Below are positions 32,196 to 40,942 of a stretch of DNA of 49,159 bases, in pieces. Positions within the stretch are counted from its first letter, which is position 1; the number at the start of each line of letters is the position of its first letter. Source of the DNA: a bacterium D16-51 (GTDB lineage: Bacteria > Bacillota > Clostridia > Lachnospirales > Lachnospiraceae); assembly GCA_003612285.1 (NCBI GenBank), contig RAYE01000046.1, forward strand, positions 1 to 49,159, written 5' to 3'. A program made the translations under genes and the position numbers. Below the pieces are notes generated by a model. It did not search any database and was not told the DNA's origin. It saw nothing but the letters and a program-made list of their open reading frames with translations.

Positions 32196-33293
32196 ATGGA
32201 CAAAAAATTAAAAGTAGGTATCCTTGGCGGTACCGGAATGGTAGGACAGAGATTTATTTCATTATTAGAAAACCATCCGTGGTTTGAGGTTGCTGCGATT
32301 GCTGCAAGCCCGCGCAGCGCAGGGAAGACATATGAGGAAGCGATTGGCGGGCGTTGGAAAATGACAGCGCCGATGCCGGAAGCAGTCAAAAAGATTGTAG
32401 TGGAGGATGTAAGCTGCGTAAGCGAAGTTTCCTCCAAAGTTGATTTTGTTTTCAGCGCTGTGGATATGACAAAGGAAGAAATCAAAAAGATTGAGGAAGA
32501 GTATGCAAAGGCGGAGACGCCTGTTGTTTCCAACAATAGCGCGCATAGATGGACGCCGGATGTACCGATGGTAGTGCCGGAGTTAAATCCTGAGCATTTT
32601 GAAGTAATTGAGGCGCAGAAAAAACGTCTTGGCACAACAAGAGGTTTTATTGCGGTAAAACCAAACTGTTCCATCCAGAGCTATACGCCGGCCCTTACTG
32701 CATTAAAAAAGGCCGGGTTTGAACCTAAGACGGTTGTTGCCTGCACTTACCAGGCGATTTCCGGGGCAGGCAAGACCTTTAAAGACTGGCCGGAGATGGA
32801 GCATAATATTATCCCGTTTATCGGCGGTGAGGAAGAAAAAAGCGAGCAGGAGCCGCTTAGGATTTGGGGGCATGTTGAGGATGGGCAGATTGTGAAAGCT
32901 GACAGCCCAGTAATTACAACACAGTGTATCCGTGTCCCGGTTCTGGATGGCCATACGGCGGCTGTTTTTGTAACATTTGAAGAGGGCAAAAAGCCGAGTA
33001 AGGAGCAGATTCTGGCTGCCTGGAAGGAATTTAAAGGGATTCCGCAGGAGCTGGGGCTTCCAAGCGCTCCAAAGCAGTTTATACAGTATCTTGAGGAGGA
33101 CAACCGTCCACAGGTTGCGCTTGATGTGGACTATGAAGGCGGATTTGGCGTATCCATGGGCCGGCTCAGGGAAGATACTGTTTTTGACTGGAAGTTTGTG
33201 GGGCTTTCGCACAATACTGTCCGGGGGGCAGCAGGCGGCGCAGTACTGACAGCAGAGCTTTTGACAGCGCAGAAATATATTACGGCAAAATAA
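32196..33293 (+). CDS. asd: Aspartate-semialdehyde dehydrogenase
   Basis: Reduces aspartyl phosphate to aspartate semialdehyde with NADPH, for lysine, threonine, methionine and diaminopimelate. The 365 residues belong to the archaeal/fungal-type branch that also occurs in Clostridia. 'VGILGGTGMVGQRFISLLEN' binds NADP; the active-site cysteine is in 'VKPNCSIQSYTPAL' near residue 158; 'TYQAISGAGKTF' follows; the catalytic histidine lies in 'RVPVLDGHTAAVF'. 'GRLREDTVFDWKFVGLSHNT' ends the catalytic domain. GAGGTG stands before the ATG. It is transcribed alone, with a structured leader before and a repeat after it. Confidence 0.94.
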   Translation: MDKKLKVGILGGTGMVGQRFISLLENHPWFEVAAIAASPRSAGKTYEEAIGGRWKMTAPMPEAVKKIVVEDVSCVSEVSSKVDFVFSAVDMTKEEIKKIEEEYAKAETPVVSNNSAHRWTPDVPMVVPELNPEHFEVIEAQKKRLGTTRGFIAVKPNCSIQSYTPALTALKKAGFEPKTVVACTYQAISGAGKTFKDWPEMEHNIIPFIGGEEEKSEQEPLRIWGHVEDGQIVKADSPVITTQCIRVPVLDGHTAAVFVTFEEGKKPSKEQILAAWKEFKGIPQELGLPSAPKQFIQYLEEDNRPQVALDVDYEGGFGVSMGRLREDTVFDWKFVGLSHNTVRGAAGGAVLTAELLTAQKYITAK

Positions 33294-33297
33294 GGAT

Positions 33298-33355
33298 AAG
33301 GATCTGTTAAGAAATTAAATGAAAACGTTGTTCATATTCATTTTTAACAGTTCCT
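33298..33355. repeat. AGGAACTGT-family inverted repeat after asd
   Basis: AAGGATCTGTTAAGAAATTA at 33298-33317 faces TTTTTAACAGTTCCTAA at about 33341-33357. The ends match the family at 14768, 25998 and 37928, with one change (GGATCTG for GGAACTG) on the left. Inside, AAATGAA pairs with TTCATTT. No ORF. Confidence 0.7.
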
Positions 33356-33376
33356 AAGCAAAACAGGAGGATGTGT

Positions 33377-33787
33377 ATGGCAGGTAACAGATATCGTATT
33401 TTAGTAAAGGGGATTGTTCAGAGGGGAAACAGATATTTAACAGTTGAGAAATGGTATGATGATAATATTGCAAATCCTTACCAATGGGAATTTATTGATG
33501 GAGTTGCAGAGTTTGGCGAGTCGCCGGATGCAGCAGTGGTACGCATTATAAAGGAGCAGTCTAGCCTGGTAACTACTGTTGGCCGTATTCTGTATACATG
33601 GACCTTTATGATTGGCTCAGAGTGTAACCTTGGGCTGGCGTATCTGTGCGAGACAGATATGGACGAGGACTCCGTATCGCTTACAGAAGACTCCAGGGCT
33701 TTTAAATGGATAGAGGCAGACGAGTTTTCAGAATACATCCATAATAAAAGGATGTTGGATGATTTGGAAAGGGCAGAGTTATATTAA
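33377..33787 (+). CDS. Nudix-type hydrolase, degenerate Nudix box
   Basis: A 136-residue protein of Nudix fold. 'RYRILVKGIVQRGNRYLTVE' is the first strand pair. The box reads 'GVAEFGESPDAAVVRIIKEQ', close to G-x5-E-x7-R-E-x-x-E-E, but the first glutamate of REUxEE is isoleucine, and the second last pair is EQ. Metal binding may thus be altered, and it could be a non-catalytic or ADP-ribose-binding relative. ATG at 33377 is preferred over 33371 because the AGGAGG box touches 33371. The substrate is unknown. The gene lies between asd and pyrC without clear link to either. Confidence 0.75.
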   Translation: MAGNRYRILVKGIVQRGNRYLTVEKWYDDNIANPYQWEFIDGVAEFGESPDAAVVRIIKEQSSLVTTVGRILYTWTFMIGSECNLGLAYLCETDMDEDSVSLTEDSRAFKWIEADEFSEYIHNKRMLDDLERAELY

Positions 33788-33795
33788 TATGTTTT

Positions 33796-33823
33796 GGGGG
33801 CATCTTGCAGGTGCCCTCTTTCT
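33796..33823 (+). terminator. Weak hairpin with T-rich end between Nudix gene and pyrC
   Basis: GGGCA at 33798-33802 pairs with TGCCC at 33812-33816, followed by TCTTTCT. The stem is only five base pairs. It could be a weak terminator of the Nudix gene or part of pyr attenuation. No complete PyrR-binding loop was recognised. Confidence 0.3.
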
Positions 33824-33892
33824 ATAAGAAACTTAACTCTTGCCTCTGCAATGGGCAAAATGCAGGCCTGGGAATGTAAAGTGAGGAGAGAT

Positions 33893-35170
33893 ATGGACAG
33901 GATTTTAATAAAACAGGGGCGTTTGGTTGATCCTGCAAATAAAAGGGATGAAGTATGTGATATCCTGATTTGCCAGGGGAAAATAGAAAAAATTGGAACG
34001 GGGCTTTCAGAGGAAAATGCGGTTGTCATTGATGCCAGAGGAAAGATTGTAATGCCGGGGCTGATTGATTTGCATGTACATCTGCGGGAGCCGGGATTTG
34101 AATATAAGGAGACGATTGAAACGGGGGCGAAGGCTGCTGCGCATGGCGGCGTTACGACAATCTGCCCAATGCCGAATACCAATCCGGCAATTGACAGTCC
34201 AGAGCGCGTAAAAGATCTTTTAAAGCGGGCGAAGGCGGCTTTGGTGCATGTCCTGCCGGTTGGCGCGGTGACAGTTGGCCAGCAGGGGAAGGAGCTTGCA
34301 GATATCCGGGGGATGAAGGAAGCAGGCGCTGCTGCATTGAGTGAAGACGGCAAATCGGTTATGGATACAGCGTTATACCGGGAAGGGCTGTATGAGGCGG
34401 CAAGATGCAATCTTCCGGTTTTTGCGCATTGTGAGGAGAAGAGCCTTGCAGGAGATGGCGTGATGAATGCAGGGAAAAAGGCGGAGGAGCTTGGACTTCC
34501 AGGAATCAGCAATGCCGTGGAAGATGTCATTGCCGCCAGGGATATTTTTCTGTCAAAAGAAGCTGGGAACAGGCTCCACCTTTGCCATTGTTCCACAAGT
34601 GACAGCGCCGTGTTAGTGAAAATGGCAAAAGAGCAGGGACTTATGATAACGGGCGAGGTCTGCCCGCATCATTTTACAATGTCGGATGATGAAATTACAG
34701 AGGACCACGGCAGGTTTAAAATGAATCCGCCCCTTCGCAGTAAAAAAGACGTCCTGGCGTTAAAGGAAGCATTGCGCGACGGCGTAATGGATATTATTTC
34801 AACCGACCATGCGCCGCATGGGGAAGAGGAGAAAAACCAGTCTATGAGGCAGGCGCCGTTTGGCATTGTCGGGATTGAAAATTCATTTGCGCTGGGCTAT
34901 ACAGAGTTAGTCAGGGCAGGCTATCTTTCGCTTTCCGGCCTGATTGAAAAAATGAGCGTAAATCCTGCAAAGGTGATTGGGATTGAGAAAGGAAACCTTG
35001 CAGAGGGGAAAGCTGCGGATGTTGTTGTGGCTGACATTACAGAGGAATATGAAATCAACCCAGAGGAATTTTTTTCAAAAGGGAAGAACACCCCATTTGC
35101 AGGGAAAAAAGTGTTTGGAAGAATTGATGTTACCATAGTGGATGGAAAAGTTGTTTATCAGAGAGAGTGA
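33893..35170 (+). CDS. pyrC: Dihydroorotase
   Basis: Third step of pyrimidine synthesis, closing carbamoyl aspartate to dihydroorotate. A 425-residue class I dihydroorotase. 'GLIDLHVHLREPGFEYKET' near residue 55 carries the HxH zinc ligands and substrate arginine; 'MPNTNPAIDSPE' follows; 'FAHCEEKSL' and 'HLCHCSTSDSAVL' hold further histidines; 'DIISTDHAPHGEEEKNQ' has the catalytic aspartate near residue 304. The ATG at 33893 follows GTGAGGAGAGAT. A longer frame to 33794 exists but lacks homology. It heads the pyrC-F-K-D group, separated by 92 bases from pyrF. Confidence 0.95.
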   Translation: MDRILIKQGRLVDPANKRDEVCDILICQGKIEKIGTGLSEENAVVIDARGKIVMPGLIDLHVHLREPGFEYKETIETGAKAAAHGGVTTICPMPNTNPAIDSPERVKDLLKRAKAALVHVLPVGAVTVGQQGKELADIRGMKEAGAAALSEDGKSVMDTALYREGLYEAARCNLPVFAHCEEKSLAGDGVMNAGKKAEELGLPGISNAVEDVIAARDIFLSKEAGNRLHLCHCSTSDSAVLVKMAKEQGLMITGEVCPHHFTMSDDEITEDHGRFKMNPPLRSKKDVLALKEALRDGVMDIISTDHAPHGEEEKNQSMRQAPFGIVGIENSFALGYTELVRAGYLSLSGLIEKMSVNPAKVIGIEKGNLAEGKAADVVVADITEEYEINPEEFFSKGKNTPFAGKKVFGRIDVTIVDGKVVYQRE

Positions 35171-35262
35171 TAAAGCCTTTGCTTACTGACGCCAAAGATG
35201 GGAATTTTTGGCATGGTTTTGGATGGCTTATTGCAATAAGGAATGAGGAGGGATAGAGTGAT

Positions 35263-36180
35263 ATGATCCGTAAATTGATTGAAGAGATTACAAAGAAAAA
35301 TGCACCGGTGGTGGTTGGGCTGGATCCAATGCTTAGCTATGTGCCAAAGCAGGTGCAGGAAGCTGCTTTTGGAGAATTTGGGGAGACATTGGAAGGCGCG
35401 GCGGAGGCAATCTGGCAGTTTAATAAAGGGATTGTGGATGCGGTCAGTGATTTGGTGCCTGCGGTGAAGCCGCAGATTGCAATGTACGAGCAATTTGGGA
35501 TTCCGGGGCTTGCTGCGTTCCAAAAAACGGCAGCGTATTGTAAAGAAAAAGGGCTGATTGTAATTGGCGATGTAAAAAGAGGGGATATTGGTTCTACTTC
35601 GGCTGCCTATGCGGTTGGGCATTTGGGAAAGGTTACGGTTGGAAGCAAATCTTATTCTGTCTTTGATGAAGATTTTGCAACAGTAAACCCTTACCTGGGG
35701 AGTGATGGCGTAAAGCCTTTCTTAGAAGTATGCAAAGAAGAGGACAAAGGGATTTTTGTTTTGATTAAGACGTCTAACCCATCCAGCGGGGAGTTCCAGG
35801 ACCAGAAAGTGGATGGAGTGCCTTTGTATGAACTGGTGGGAAGAAAAGTTGCCGAATGGGGAGAAGAGTGTATGGATGGTGATTACAGCAATGTTGGCTG
35901 TGTAATTGGCGCAACCTATCCAGAGATGGGGAAAATACTCCGCAAGCAGCTTCCGAAAACCTATGTCCTTGTGCCGGGATATGGGGCGCAGGGCGGAACG
36001 GCAAAGGATTTGGCAGTATATTTTAATGATGACGGGTTAGGGGCGATTATCAATTCTTCCAGAGGGATTATTGCGGCATACAAAAAAGAAGAATATGCAA
36101 AATTTGGCGAAGAAAATTATGCAGAGGCATCGCGCCAGGCAGTCATTGATATGATTGAAGATATCAATCGTGCAAGATAA
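35263..36180 (+). CDS. pyrF: Orotidine 5'-phosphate decarboxylase (long type)
   Basis: Last step to UMP. The 305 residues match the longer PyrF type found in Clostridia and mycobacteria. 'PVVVGLDPMLSYVPKQVQ' starts the barrel; the catalytic lysine-aspartate array is in 'LIVIGDVKRGDIGSTSAAYA' near residue 102. 'TVNPYLGSDGVKPFLEVCKE' and 'LVPGYGAQGGTAKDLAVYF' make up the phosphate-binding part. GAGGAGGGATAG stands before the ATG. pyrK follows after 14 bases. Confidence 0.95.
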   Translation: MIRKLIEEITKKNAPVVVGLDPMLSYVPKQVQEAAFGEFGETLEGAAEAIWQFNKGIVDAVSDLVPAVKPQIAMYEQFGIPGLAAFQKTAAYCKEKGLIVIGDVKRGDIGSTSAAYAVGHLGKVTVGSKSYSVFDEDFATVNPYLGSDGVKPFLEVCKEEDKGIFVLIKTSNPSSGEFQDQKVDGVPLYELVGRKVAEWGEECMDGDYSNVGCVIGATYPEMGKILRKQLPKTYVLVPGYGAQGGTAKDLAVYFNDDGLGAIINSSRGIIAAYKKEEYAKFGEENYAEASRQAVIDMIEDINRAR

Positions 36181-36194
36181 TAAGGAGCAAAAAT

Positions 36195-36980
36195 ATGGCG
36201 GATAGAGAAAAAAAGAAGAGCACGGCAATTATAACAAACCAGGTGATGTTAGCAGAAGGGATTTACAGCATGTGGCTTGGGTTTCCTGAAACAGGGGACG
36301 TGGCAGCATCAGCAGTACCGGGGCAGTTTATTTCCATGTACTGCCAGGACAAAAGCCGGCTGCTTCCGCGGCCAATCAGTATTTGTGAAATTGACAGGGA
36401 AGAAAGGATGCTCCGTGTTGTATACCGTGTTGCCGGAAAAGGGACAGAGGAATTTTCAAAGAAAAAGGCAGGGGATATCATAGAGGTTGTCGGCCCGCTT
36501 GGAAATGGCTTTTCTAAAAAAGAGGGGAAGAGCATTTTAATTGGCGGCGGGATAGGGATTCCGCCAATGCTTGCCCTGGCAAAATCCCTGAAAGGAGAAG
36601 TCAGCATTGTCCTTGGTTACCGTGACAATAATTTGTTTTTAAAAGAAGAATTTGAACCCTATGGGAATCTCTACATTGCAACAGATGACGGCAGTGTTGG
36701 GACAAAGGGGACGGTAATTGATGCAGTGATAGAAAACCATCTGGCGGCAGATATCATCTATGCCTGCGGCCCATTGCCGATGCTGCGCGGTGTAAAGGCA
36801 TATGCGGCAGAGCATAAGATTGCTGCGCAGGTTTCGATGGAAGAGAAGATGGCATGCGGAATTGGGGCCTGTCTTGGCTGTGTATGCCAGTCAAAAGAGG
36901 TTGATGGGCACAGCAATGTAAAAAACAAGCGTGTCTGTAAGGACGGGCCGGTATTTGACGCACAGGACATTGAACTGTAA
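36195..36980 (+). CDS. pyrK: Dihydroorotate dehydrogenase B, electron transfer subunit
   Basis: Passes electrons from dihydroorotate (via PyrD) to NAD. A 261-residue FAD and [2Fe-2S] protein. 'QDKSRLLPRPISICEIDR' near residue 52 is the FAD-binding RxYS-like loop (here RPISI), 'LIGGGIGIPPMLALAKSL' the NAD domain, and 'EKMACGIGACLGCVCQ' with 'RVCKDGPVFD' holds the four cysteines of the iron-sulphur cluster near residues 217-250. It works as a heterotetramer with the next gene product. AAGGAGC precedes the ATG. Confidence 0.95.
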   Translation: MADREKKKSTAIITNQVMLAEGIYSMWLGFPETGDVAASAVPGQFISMYCQDKSRLLPRPISICEIDREERMLRVVYRVAGKGTEEFSKKKAGDIIEVVGPLGNGFSKKEGKSILIGGGIGIPPMLALAKSLKGEVSIVLGYRDNNLFLKEEFEPYGNLYIATDDGSVGTKGTVIDAVIENHLAADIIYACGPLPMLRGVKAYAAEHKIAAQVSMEEKMACGIGACLGCVCQSKEVDGHSNVKNKRVCKDGPVFDAQDIEL

Positions 36981-37012
36981 AGCAGTAGATCGTGATGAAA
37001 GGAGAAAAAAGC

Positions 37013-37915
37013 ATGAACCTTTCGGTTAATTTTGCCGGAATTACTATGAAAAATCCGGTTACAACAGCTTCAGGAACCTTTGGTTCCGGTGCAGAATACA
37101 GTGAATTTGTTGATTTAAACAAGCTTGGGGCTGTGACGACAAAGGGGGTTTCAAGTGTCCCGTGGGAGGGAAACCCGACGCCAAGAATCTGTGAAACGTA
37201 TGGGGGGATGTTAAATGCTATTGGACTGCAGAACCCAGGAGTAGATGTATTTGTAAAAAGGGATATTCCTTTCCTAAAAAAATATGATACAAAAATTATA
37301 GTAAATATCTGTGGAAGGACAACAGAAGAGTACGTTGAGGTGGTAAAAAGGCTTGCAGATAAGCCTGTTGACTTGCTGGAAATTAATATATCCTGTCCAA
37401 ATGTAAAGGCGGGCGGCATTGCATTTGGGCAGGACCCAAAATTTGTAGAAAAGATTACAGATGAAATCAAACAACATGCAAAGCAGCCGGTTATGATGAA
37501 ACTAAGCCCGAATGTTACAGATATTGGTGAAGTGGCAAAGGCAGCAGAAGCAGGCGGCGCGGATGCCGTTTCCCTGATTAATACCCTGACAGGGATGAAA
37601 ATTGATATCCACAAGAGGACATTTGCACTGGCAAATAAAACGGGCGGCATGTCAGGCCCCGCGGTAAAGCCTGTGGCAGTGCGCATGGTATACCAGGCAG
37701 CGAATGCTGTTAAAATCCCGGTACTCGGGATGGGCGGCATCTGTACGGCAGAGGATGCGCTGGAGTTTATTATGGCAGGTGCGACGATGGTTGCCGTTGG
37801 GACAGCAAATTTCCATAATCCAACCGCTGCAACAGACATTATACAGGGCATTACAGACTTTATGGAACAAAATAAAATAACAGATATACGGGAATTGATT
37901 GGCTGTGTAAAATAG
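37013..37915 (+). CDS. pyrD: Dihydroorotate dehydrogenase B, catalytic subunit
   Basis: Oxidises dihydroorotate to orotate, partner of PyrK. The 300 residues fold as an FMN barrel. 'MNLSVNFAGITMKNPVTTAS' is the typical start, 'GTFGSGAEYSEFVDLNKLGA' follows, the active-site cysteine is in 'INISCPNVKAGGIAFGQDPK' near residue 130, and 'VLGMGGICTAEDALEFIMAG' binds the FMN phosphate. The cysteine base rather than serine marks the class 1 enzyme. The ATG at 37013 follows AAAGGAGAAAAAAGC. pyrE was not found in this window and may lie elsewhere. Confidence 0.95.
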   Translation: MNLSVNFAGITMKNPVTTASGTFGSGAEYSEFVDLNKLGAVTTKGVSSVPWEGNPTPRICETYGGMLNAIGLQNPGVDVFVKRDIPFLKKYDTKIIVNICGRTTEEYVEVVKRLADKPVDLLEINISCPNVKAGGIAFGQDPKFVEKITDEIKQHAKQPVMMKLSPNVTDIGEVAKAAEAGGADAVSLINTLTGMKIDIHKRTFALANKTGGMSGPAVKPVAVRMVYQAANAVKIPVLGMGGICTAEDALEFIMAGATMVAVGTANFHNPTAATDIIQGITDFMEQNKITDIRELIGCVK

Positions 37916-37927
37916 CCATAGACGATA

Positions 37928-38029
37928 AGGAACTGTAGGAAATCAACTGCTCAAAATAGTTTCACTGAAAGCCCGAAAATTCAAGGTTTTTGAGACTTTA
38001 TATTGAGCGCTAATTTATCTACAGTTCCT
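37928..38029. repeat. AGGAACTGT-family inverted repeat after pyrD
   Basis: AGGAACTGTAG at 37928-37938 faces TACAGTTCCT at 38020-38029; the 102-bp unit also holds inner complementary stretches (GCTCAAAATA with TATTGAGC). It lies between the convergent pyrD and DUF624 genes, and may also end their transcripts. Confidence 0.75.
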
Positions 38030-38057
38030 AAGAATAACTTTGAAAACAGGAAGCAGA

Positions 38058-38675
38058 TTAATTTTCTGCTTCCTGTTCATATTTTATGAACAGCTTTGTA
38101 AAGAGATAGGAGAAGCAAAACGCAAAAAAAGCAAAGCCGGCCATAAGCATAAATATTTTCATAAACGGTATCAGGTATAGTAAACTGATCACCGTTATAT
38201 GCAATAATAATAAAAGAACGGTAAGTTTCATGTTGCTTAATGCAATGATAAAGGAATTTTTAACCGTCTGCCTTATAGTATTCTGGAAGCGTGCCATAAG
38301 TGGAAAAACATAAAGCATGCCCGAGATAACTATAAGGGATAAAAGAGCCAGTATAGCAGCTGCAGCAGCAGGGAGAATGCCATCCAGGCTGCTCCAGAAA
38401 ACAGTGGAAAAAACTAATACAAATAAAGAGGCCACATAAATAGCAAAAACTGCTATGCCCTGGAAAAACATCTGTTTAAAATATTTTAAATAATTACTGC
38501 AAAGGTAACCGTTTTCTCCCCGTGCTTCTTTCAGAAGTACCTGATATAGTGCGGCAATTGCCGGGCCTGCTGTAATAACTGGAAGACAGGTTATTAAAAA
38601 AAGCAGGTTCAGGGCAATAAAATGTACCGTTGTATTGATAAATTCAAATAGTGGGCTTTCTATATTTAATTTCAT
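38058..38675 (-). CDS. DUF624 (YesL-like) membrane protein
   Basis: A 205-residue protein with five hydrophobic segments. 'INTTVHFIALNLLFLITCLP' and 'VITAGPAIAALYQVLLKEAR' at residues 14-52 are typical of DUF624/YesL, with the conserved proline and glycine after the first segment. YesL-like genes usually stand next to YesM/YesN and LplB/LplC-type transporters, as here, where the transporter starts divergently at 38936. The function is unknown; a role with the sugar transporter is inferred from place only. Confidence 0.85.
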   Translation of the reverse strand: MKLNIESPLFEFINTTVHFIALNLLFLITCLPVITAGPAIAALYQVLLKEARGENGYLCSNYLKYFKQMFFQGIAVFAIYVASLFVLVFSTVFWSSLDGILPAAAAAILALLSLIVISGMLYVFPLMARFQNTIRQTVKNSFIIALSNMKLTVLLLLLHITVISLLYLIPFMKIFMLMAGFAFFAFCFSYLFTKLFIKYEQEAEN

Positions 38676-38935
38676 GCCGATACCCCCATCTTTCTTGTTT
38701 ATGGACGTTTAAAGCATCCAAAACAGTCTTGGAACATGTTTTGTTATTCATAATTATCGTCTGTATAAAGGCAATAAGATACAAGAAAAATTCAACTTTA
38801 GTTCTGGTAAAAATTCTATGTTATCCTGTAAAAATTGAAAATAGCGGTATAAGAGCCTTGAAAATGTCAGGTAGATAGAACGTCATCCGCAGTTGTAGAA
38901 TAGTAGCAGAAATTAAAAGAAAGGAGAAGGAGAGT

Positions 38936-39913
38936 ATGAAAATGTCAAAGGAAGAGTCTGCGGTTTCCGGGGGAAGCAAGGCAGTACCGGCAAAACAGCA
39001 GCGGCCTGGCGGTAAATCAAGCGAAAAATATCGGTTATTTTTATGCATCGTGCCATTTTTAATACTGGTATTTTTGTTTTCTTATTTCCCATTGTATGGA
39101 TGGGTATATGCGCTGTATGATTACAAGGCTCCATTGAAGCTTTCGCAATGCGATTTTGTGGGGCTGAAATGGTTTAAAGCGCTGTTTAGCAATCCTACGC
39201 AGGTAAAGCAGCTGCTGGTAGTCATGAAAAATACATTTGCCATGAGCTTACTTGGTATAGCGACTTCATTTCTTCCGGTCTTATTTGCTGTTTTCTTAAA
39301 CGAAGTAAAATGCAAGTGGTTTAAGAACATTGTCCAGACCTTGACAACCCTGCCAAACTTTATAAGCTGGACGCTTGTCTATTCTGTTGCATTCTGCCTG
39401 TTTTCTTCAACCGGGATGTTAAATTCCCTGTTACAGGATATGGGGATAATTACAGAACCACTTAAAATCTTAGACAGTGATAAGCATGTCTGGCTCCAGA
39501 TGATTTTATGGAGCACATGGAAAGGCCTTGGGTGGGGTGCGATTATGTATCTTGCCGGAATCGCGGGAATTGACATGGAGCTGTATGATGCGGCAAGTGT
39601 AGACGGGGCAGGCAGATGGCAGAGGATTAAAAATATAACAATTCCTTTGATTATGCCGACATATTTTGTCATGCTGATGTTAAATGTAGCGAATTTCCTG
39701 AACAATGGGATGGACCAGTATTTTGTATTCCAGAATTCTTTTAACAAGCAGCACATACAGGTACTTGATTTGTATGTGTATAATATTGGTATGACAGGAA
39801 AGAGCCTGTCGCTTGCGACGGCAATCGGTGTGTTAAAGAGTTTTGTAAGCGTGACGCTGCTTGCGATTGTCAACTTTGTGTCGAAAAAAACCAGGGGTGA
39901 AAGTATTTTATAG
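38936..39913 (+). CDS. Sugar ABC transporter permease, LplB type
   Basis: A 325-residue permease with six membrane segments of the binding-protein-dependent type. 'YRLFLCIVPFLILVFLFSYF' near residue 35 is the first segment; the cytoplasmic EAA loop reads 'YDAASVDGAGRWQRIKNITI' near residue 218. The group (LplB/YtcP) imports oligosaccharides; the cognate ATPase is not in the window, as is usual, since a shared MsmK-like ATPase serves such systems. GAAAGGAGAAGGAGAG precedes the ATG. The 260-bp gap to DUF624 should hold both promoters; I could not single them out with confidence. Confidence 0.92.
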   Translation: MKMSKEESAVSGGSKAVPAKQQRPGGKSSEKYRLFLCIVPFLILVFLFSYFPLYGWVYALYDYKAPLKLSQCDFVGLKWFKALFSNPTQVKQLLVVMKNTFAMSLLGIATSFLPVLFAVFLNEVKCKWFKNIVQTLTTLPNFISWTLVYSVAFCLFSSTGMLNSLLQDMGIITEPLKILDSDKHVWLQMILWSTWKGLGWGAIMYLAGIAGIDMELYDAASVDGAGRWQRIKNITIPLIMPTYFVMLMLNVANFLNNGMDQYFVFQNSFNKQHIQVLDLYVYNIGMTGKSLSLATAIGVLKSFVSVTLLAIVNFVSKKTRGESIL

Positions 39914-39929
39914 GAAGGAGGCAGCAAGG

Positions 39930-40856
39930 GTGAAAAAAGAAGATATAGATATACCAGTGAAACATAAACTGACTTCACGTGATTATGTGTTTCACATATG
40001 TAACTACCTGATTTTCGGGTTATTTACTTTGATTTGCGCCTATCCATTTTATTACCTGATTATTAACTCGATTAGTGCAAATAATTTAAGTGCAGCCGGG
40101 GATATTAATTTCATTCCCAAAGAAATCCAGTTCCAGAACTACATAGAAGTATTTAAGCTAAGCGGTTTATCAACAGCAGTTTTAGTATCTGTCGGAAGGA
40201 CTGTAATAGGCGCTGCCTGTACTGTGTTTGCATCTGCATTCCTGGGGTTTATGTTTACACAGGAGAAGATGTGGCACCGTAAATTGTGGTACCGTATTAT
40301 TGTTATTACCATGTATTTTAATGCAGGCCTGATTCCAATGTTTATGACAATGAAGACCCTGCATCTGACAAATACGTTCTGGGTATATATTATCCCTGCG
40401 ATTGTACAGCCGTTTAATGTAATTATGGTAAAAACTTATGTGGAATCCATTCCGGTTTCCTTATTTGAAGCGGCTGAAATTGATGGGGCAGGTCTGTTTA
40501 CCAGGTTCTTTAAGATAGCGCTCCCTTCCAGTACGCCAATCCTTGCAACCGTAGCAATCTGGGCGGCAGTAGCGCAGTGGAACTCTTTCCAGGATACTTT
40601 GATTTATATTACAGACCAGAAATTGTATTCATTGCAGTATCTGCTGTATACTTACTTAAACCAGGCGAGTTCCCTGGCGACTCTTGTAAAGTCAACCGGC
40701 TCAGTACAGGCGGTGGCAAATCTTGCAACACAGCAGACGCCGACTTCTATCCGCATGACCATTTCTGTTATTGTTGTACTGCCGATTTTGTTTATTTACC
40801 CAATGTTCCAGAAGCATTTTGTAAAAGGCATGATGATTGGGGCAGTAAAGGGATAA
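39930..40856 (+). CDS. Sugar ABC transporter permease, LplC/AraQ type
   Basis: The partner permease, 308 residues, with six membrane segments. 'YLIFGLFTLICAYPFYYLII' is the first segment; the EAA loop is 'FEAAEIDGAGLFTRFFKIAL' near residue 190, and 'IYPMFQKHFVKGMMIGAVKG' is the characteristic C-terminus of the family. The GTG at 39930 follows AAGGAGGCAGCAAGG; a longer frame to 39861 overlaps the previous gene and is not needed. It is in one operon with the other permease and the binding protein. Confidence 0.92.
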   Translation: MKKEDIDIPVKHKLTSRDYVFHICNYLIFGLFTLICAYPFYYLIINSISANNLSAAGDINFIPKEIQFQNYIEVFKLSGLSTAVLVSVGRTVIGAACTVFASAFLGFMFTQEKMWHRKLWYRIIVITMYFNAGLIPMFMTMKTLHLTNTFWVYIIPAIVQPFNVIMVKTYVESIPVSLFEAAEIDGAGLFTRFFKIALPSSTPILATVAIWAAVAQWNSFQDTLIYITDQKLYSLQYLLYTYLNQASSLATLVKSTGSVQAVANLATQQTPTSIRMTISVIVVLPILFIYPMFQKHFVKGMMIGAVKG

Positions 40857-40942
40857 GCGGGGGACTGCATAGGTAGTAGTATTGTTCTTGCTGTATGTGC
40901 ATGGGCAGTGGTAACTTGTATGAAAATATATAGGAGGAAAGT

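Noticed and set aside
36754-37851. A 365-codon open frame on the minus strand opposite pyrK and pyrD
   Set aside because: It mirrors two well-supported pyr genes, has no recognisable motif, and arises from codon bias.
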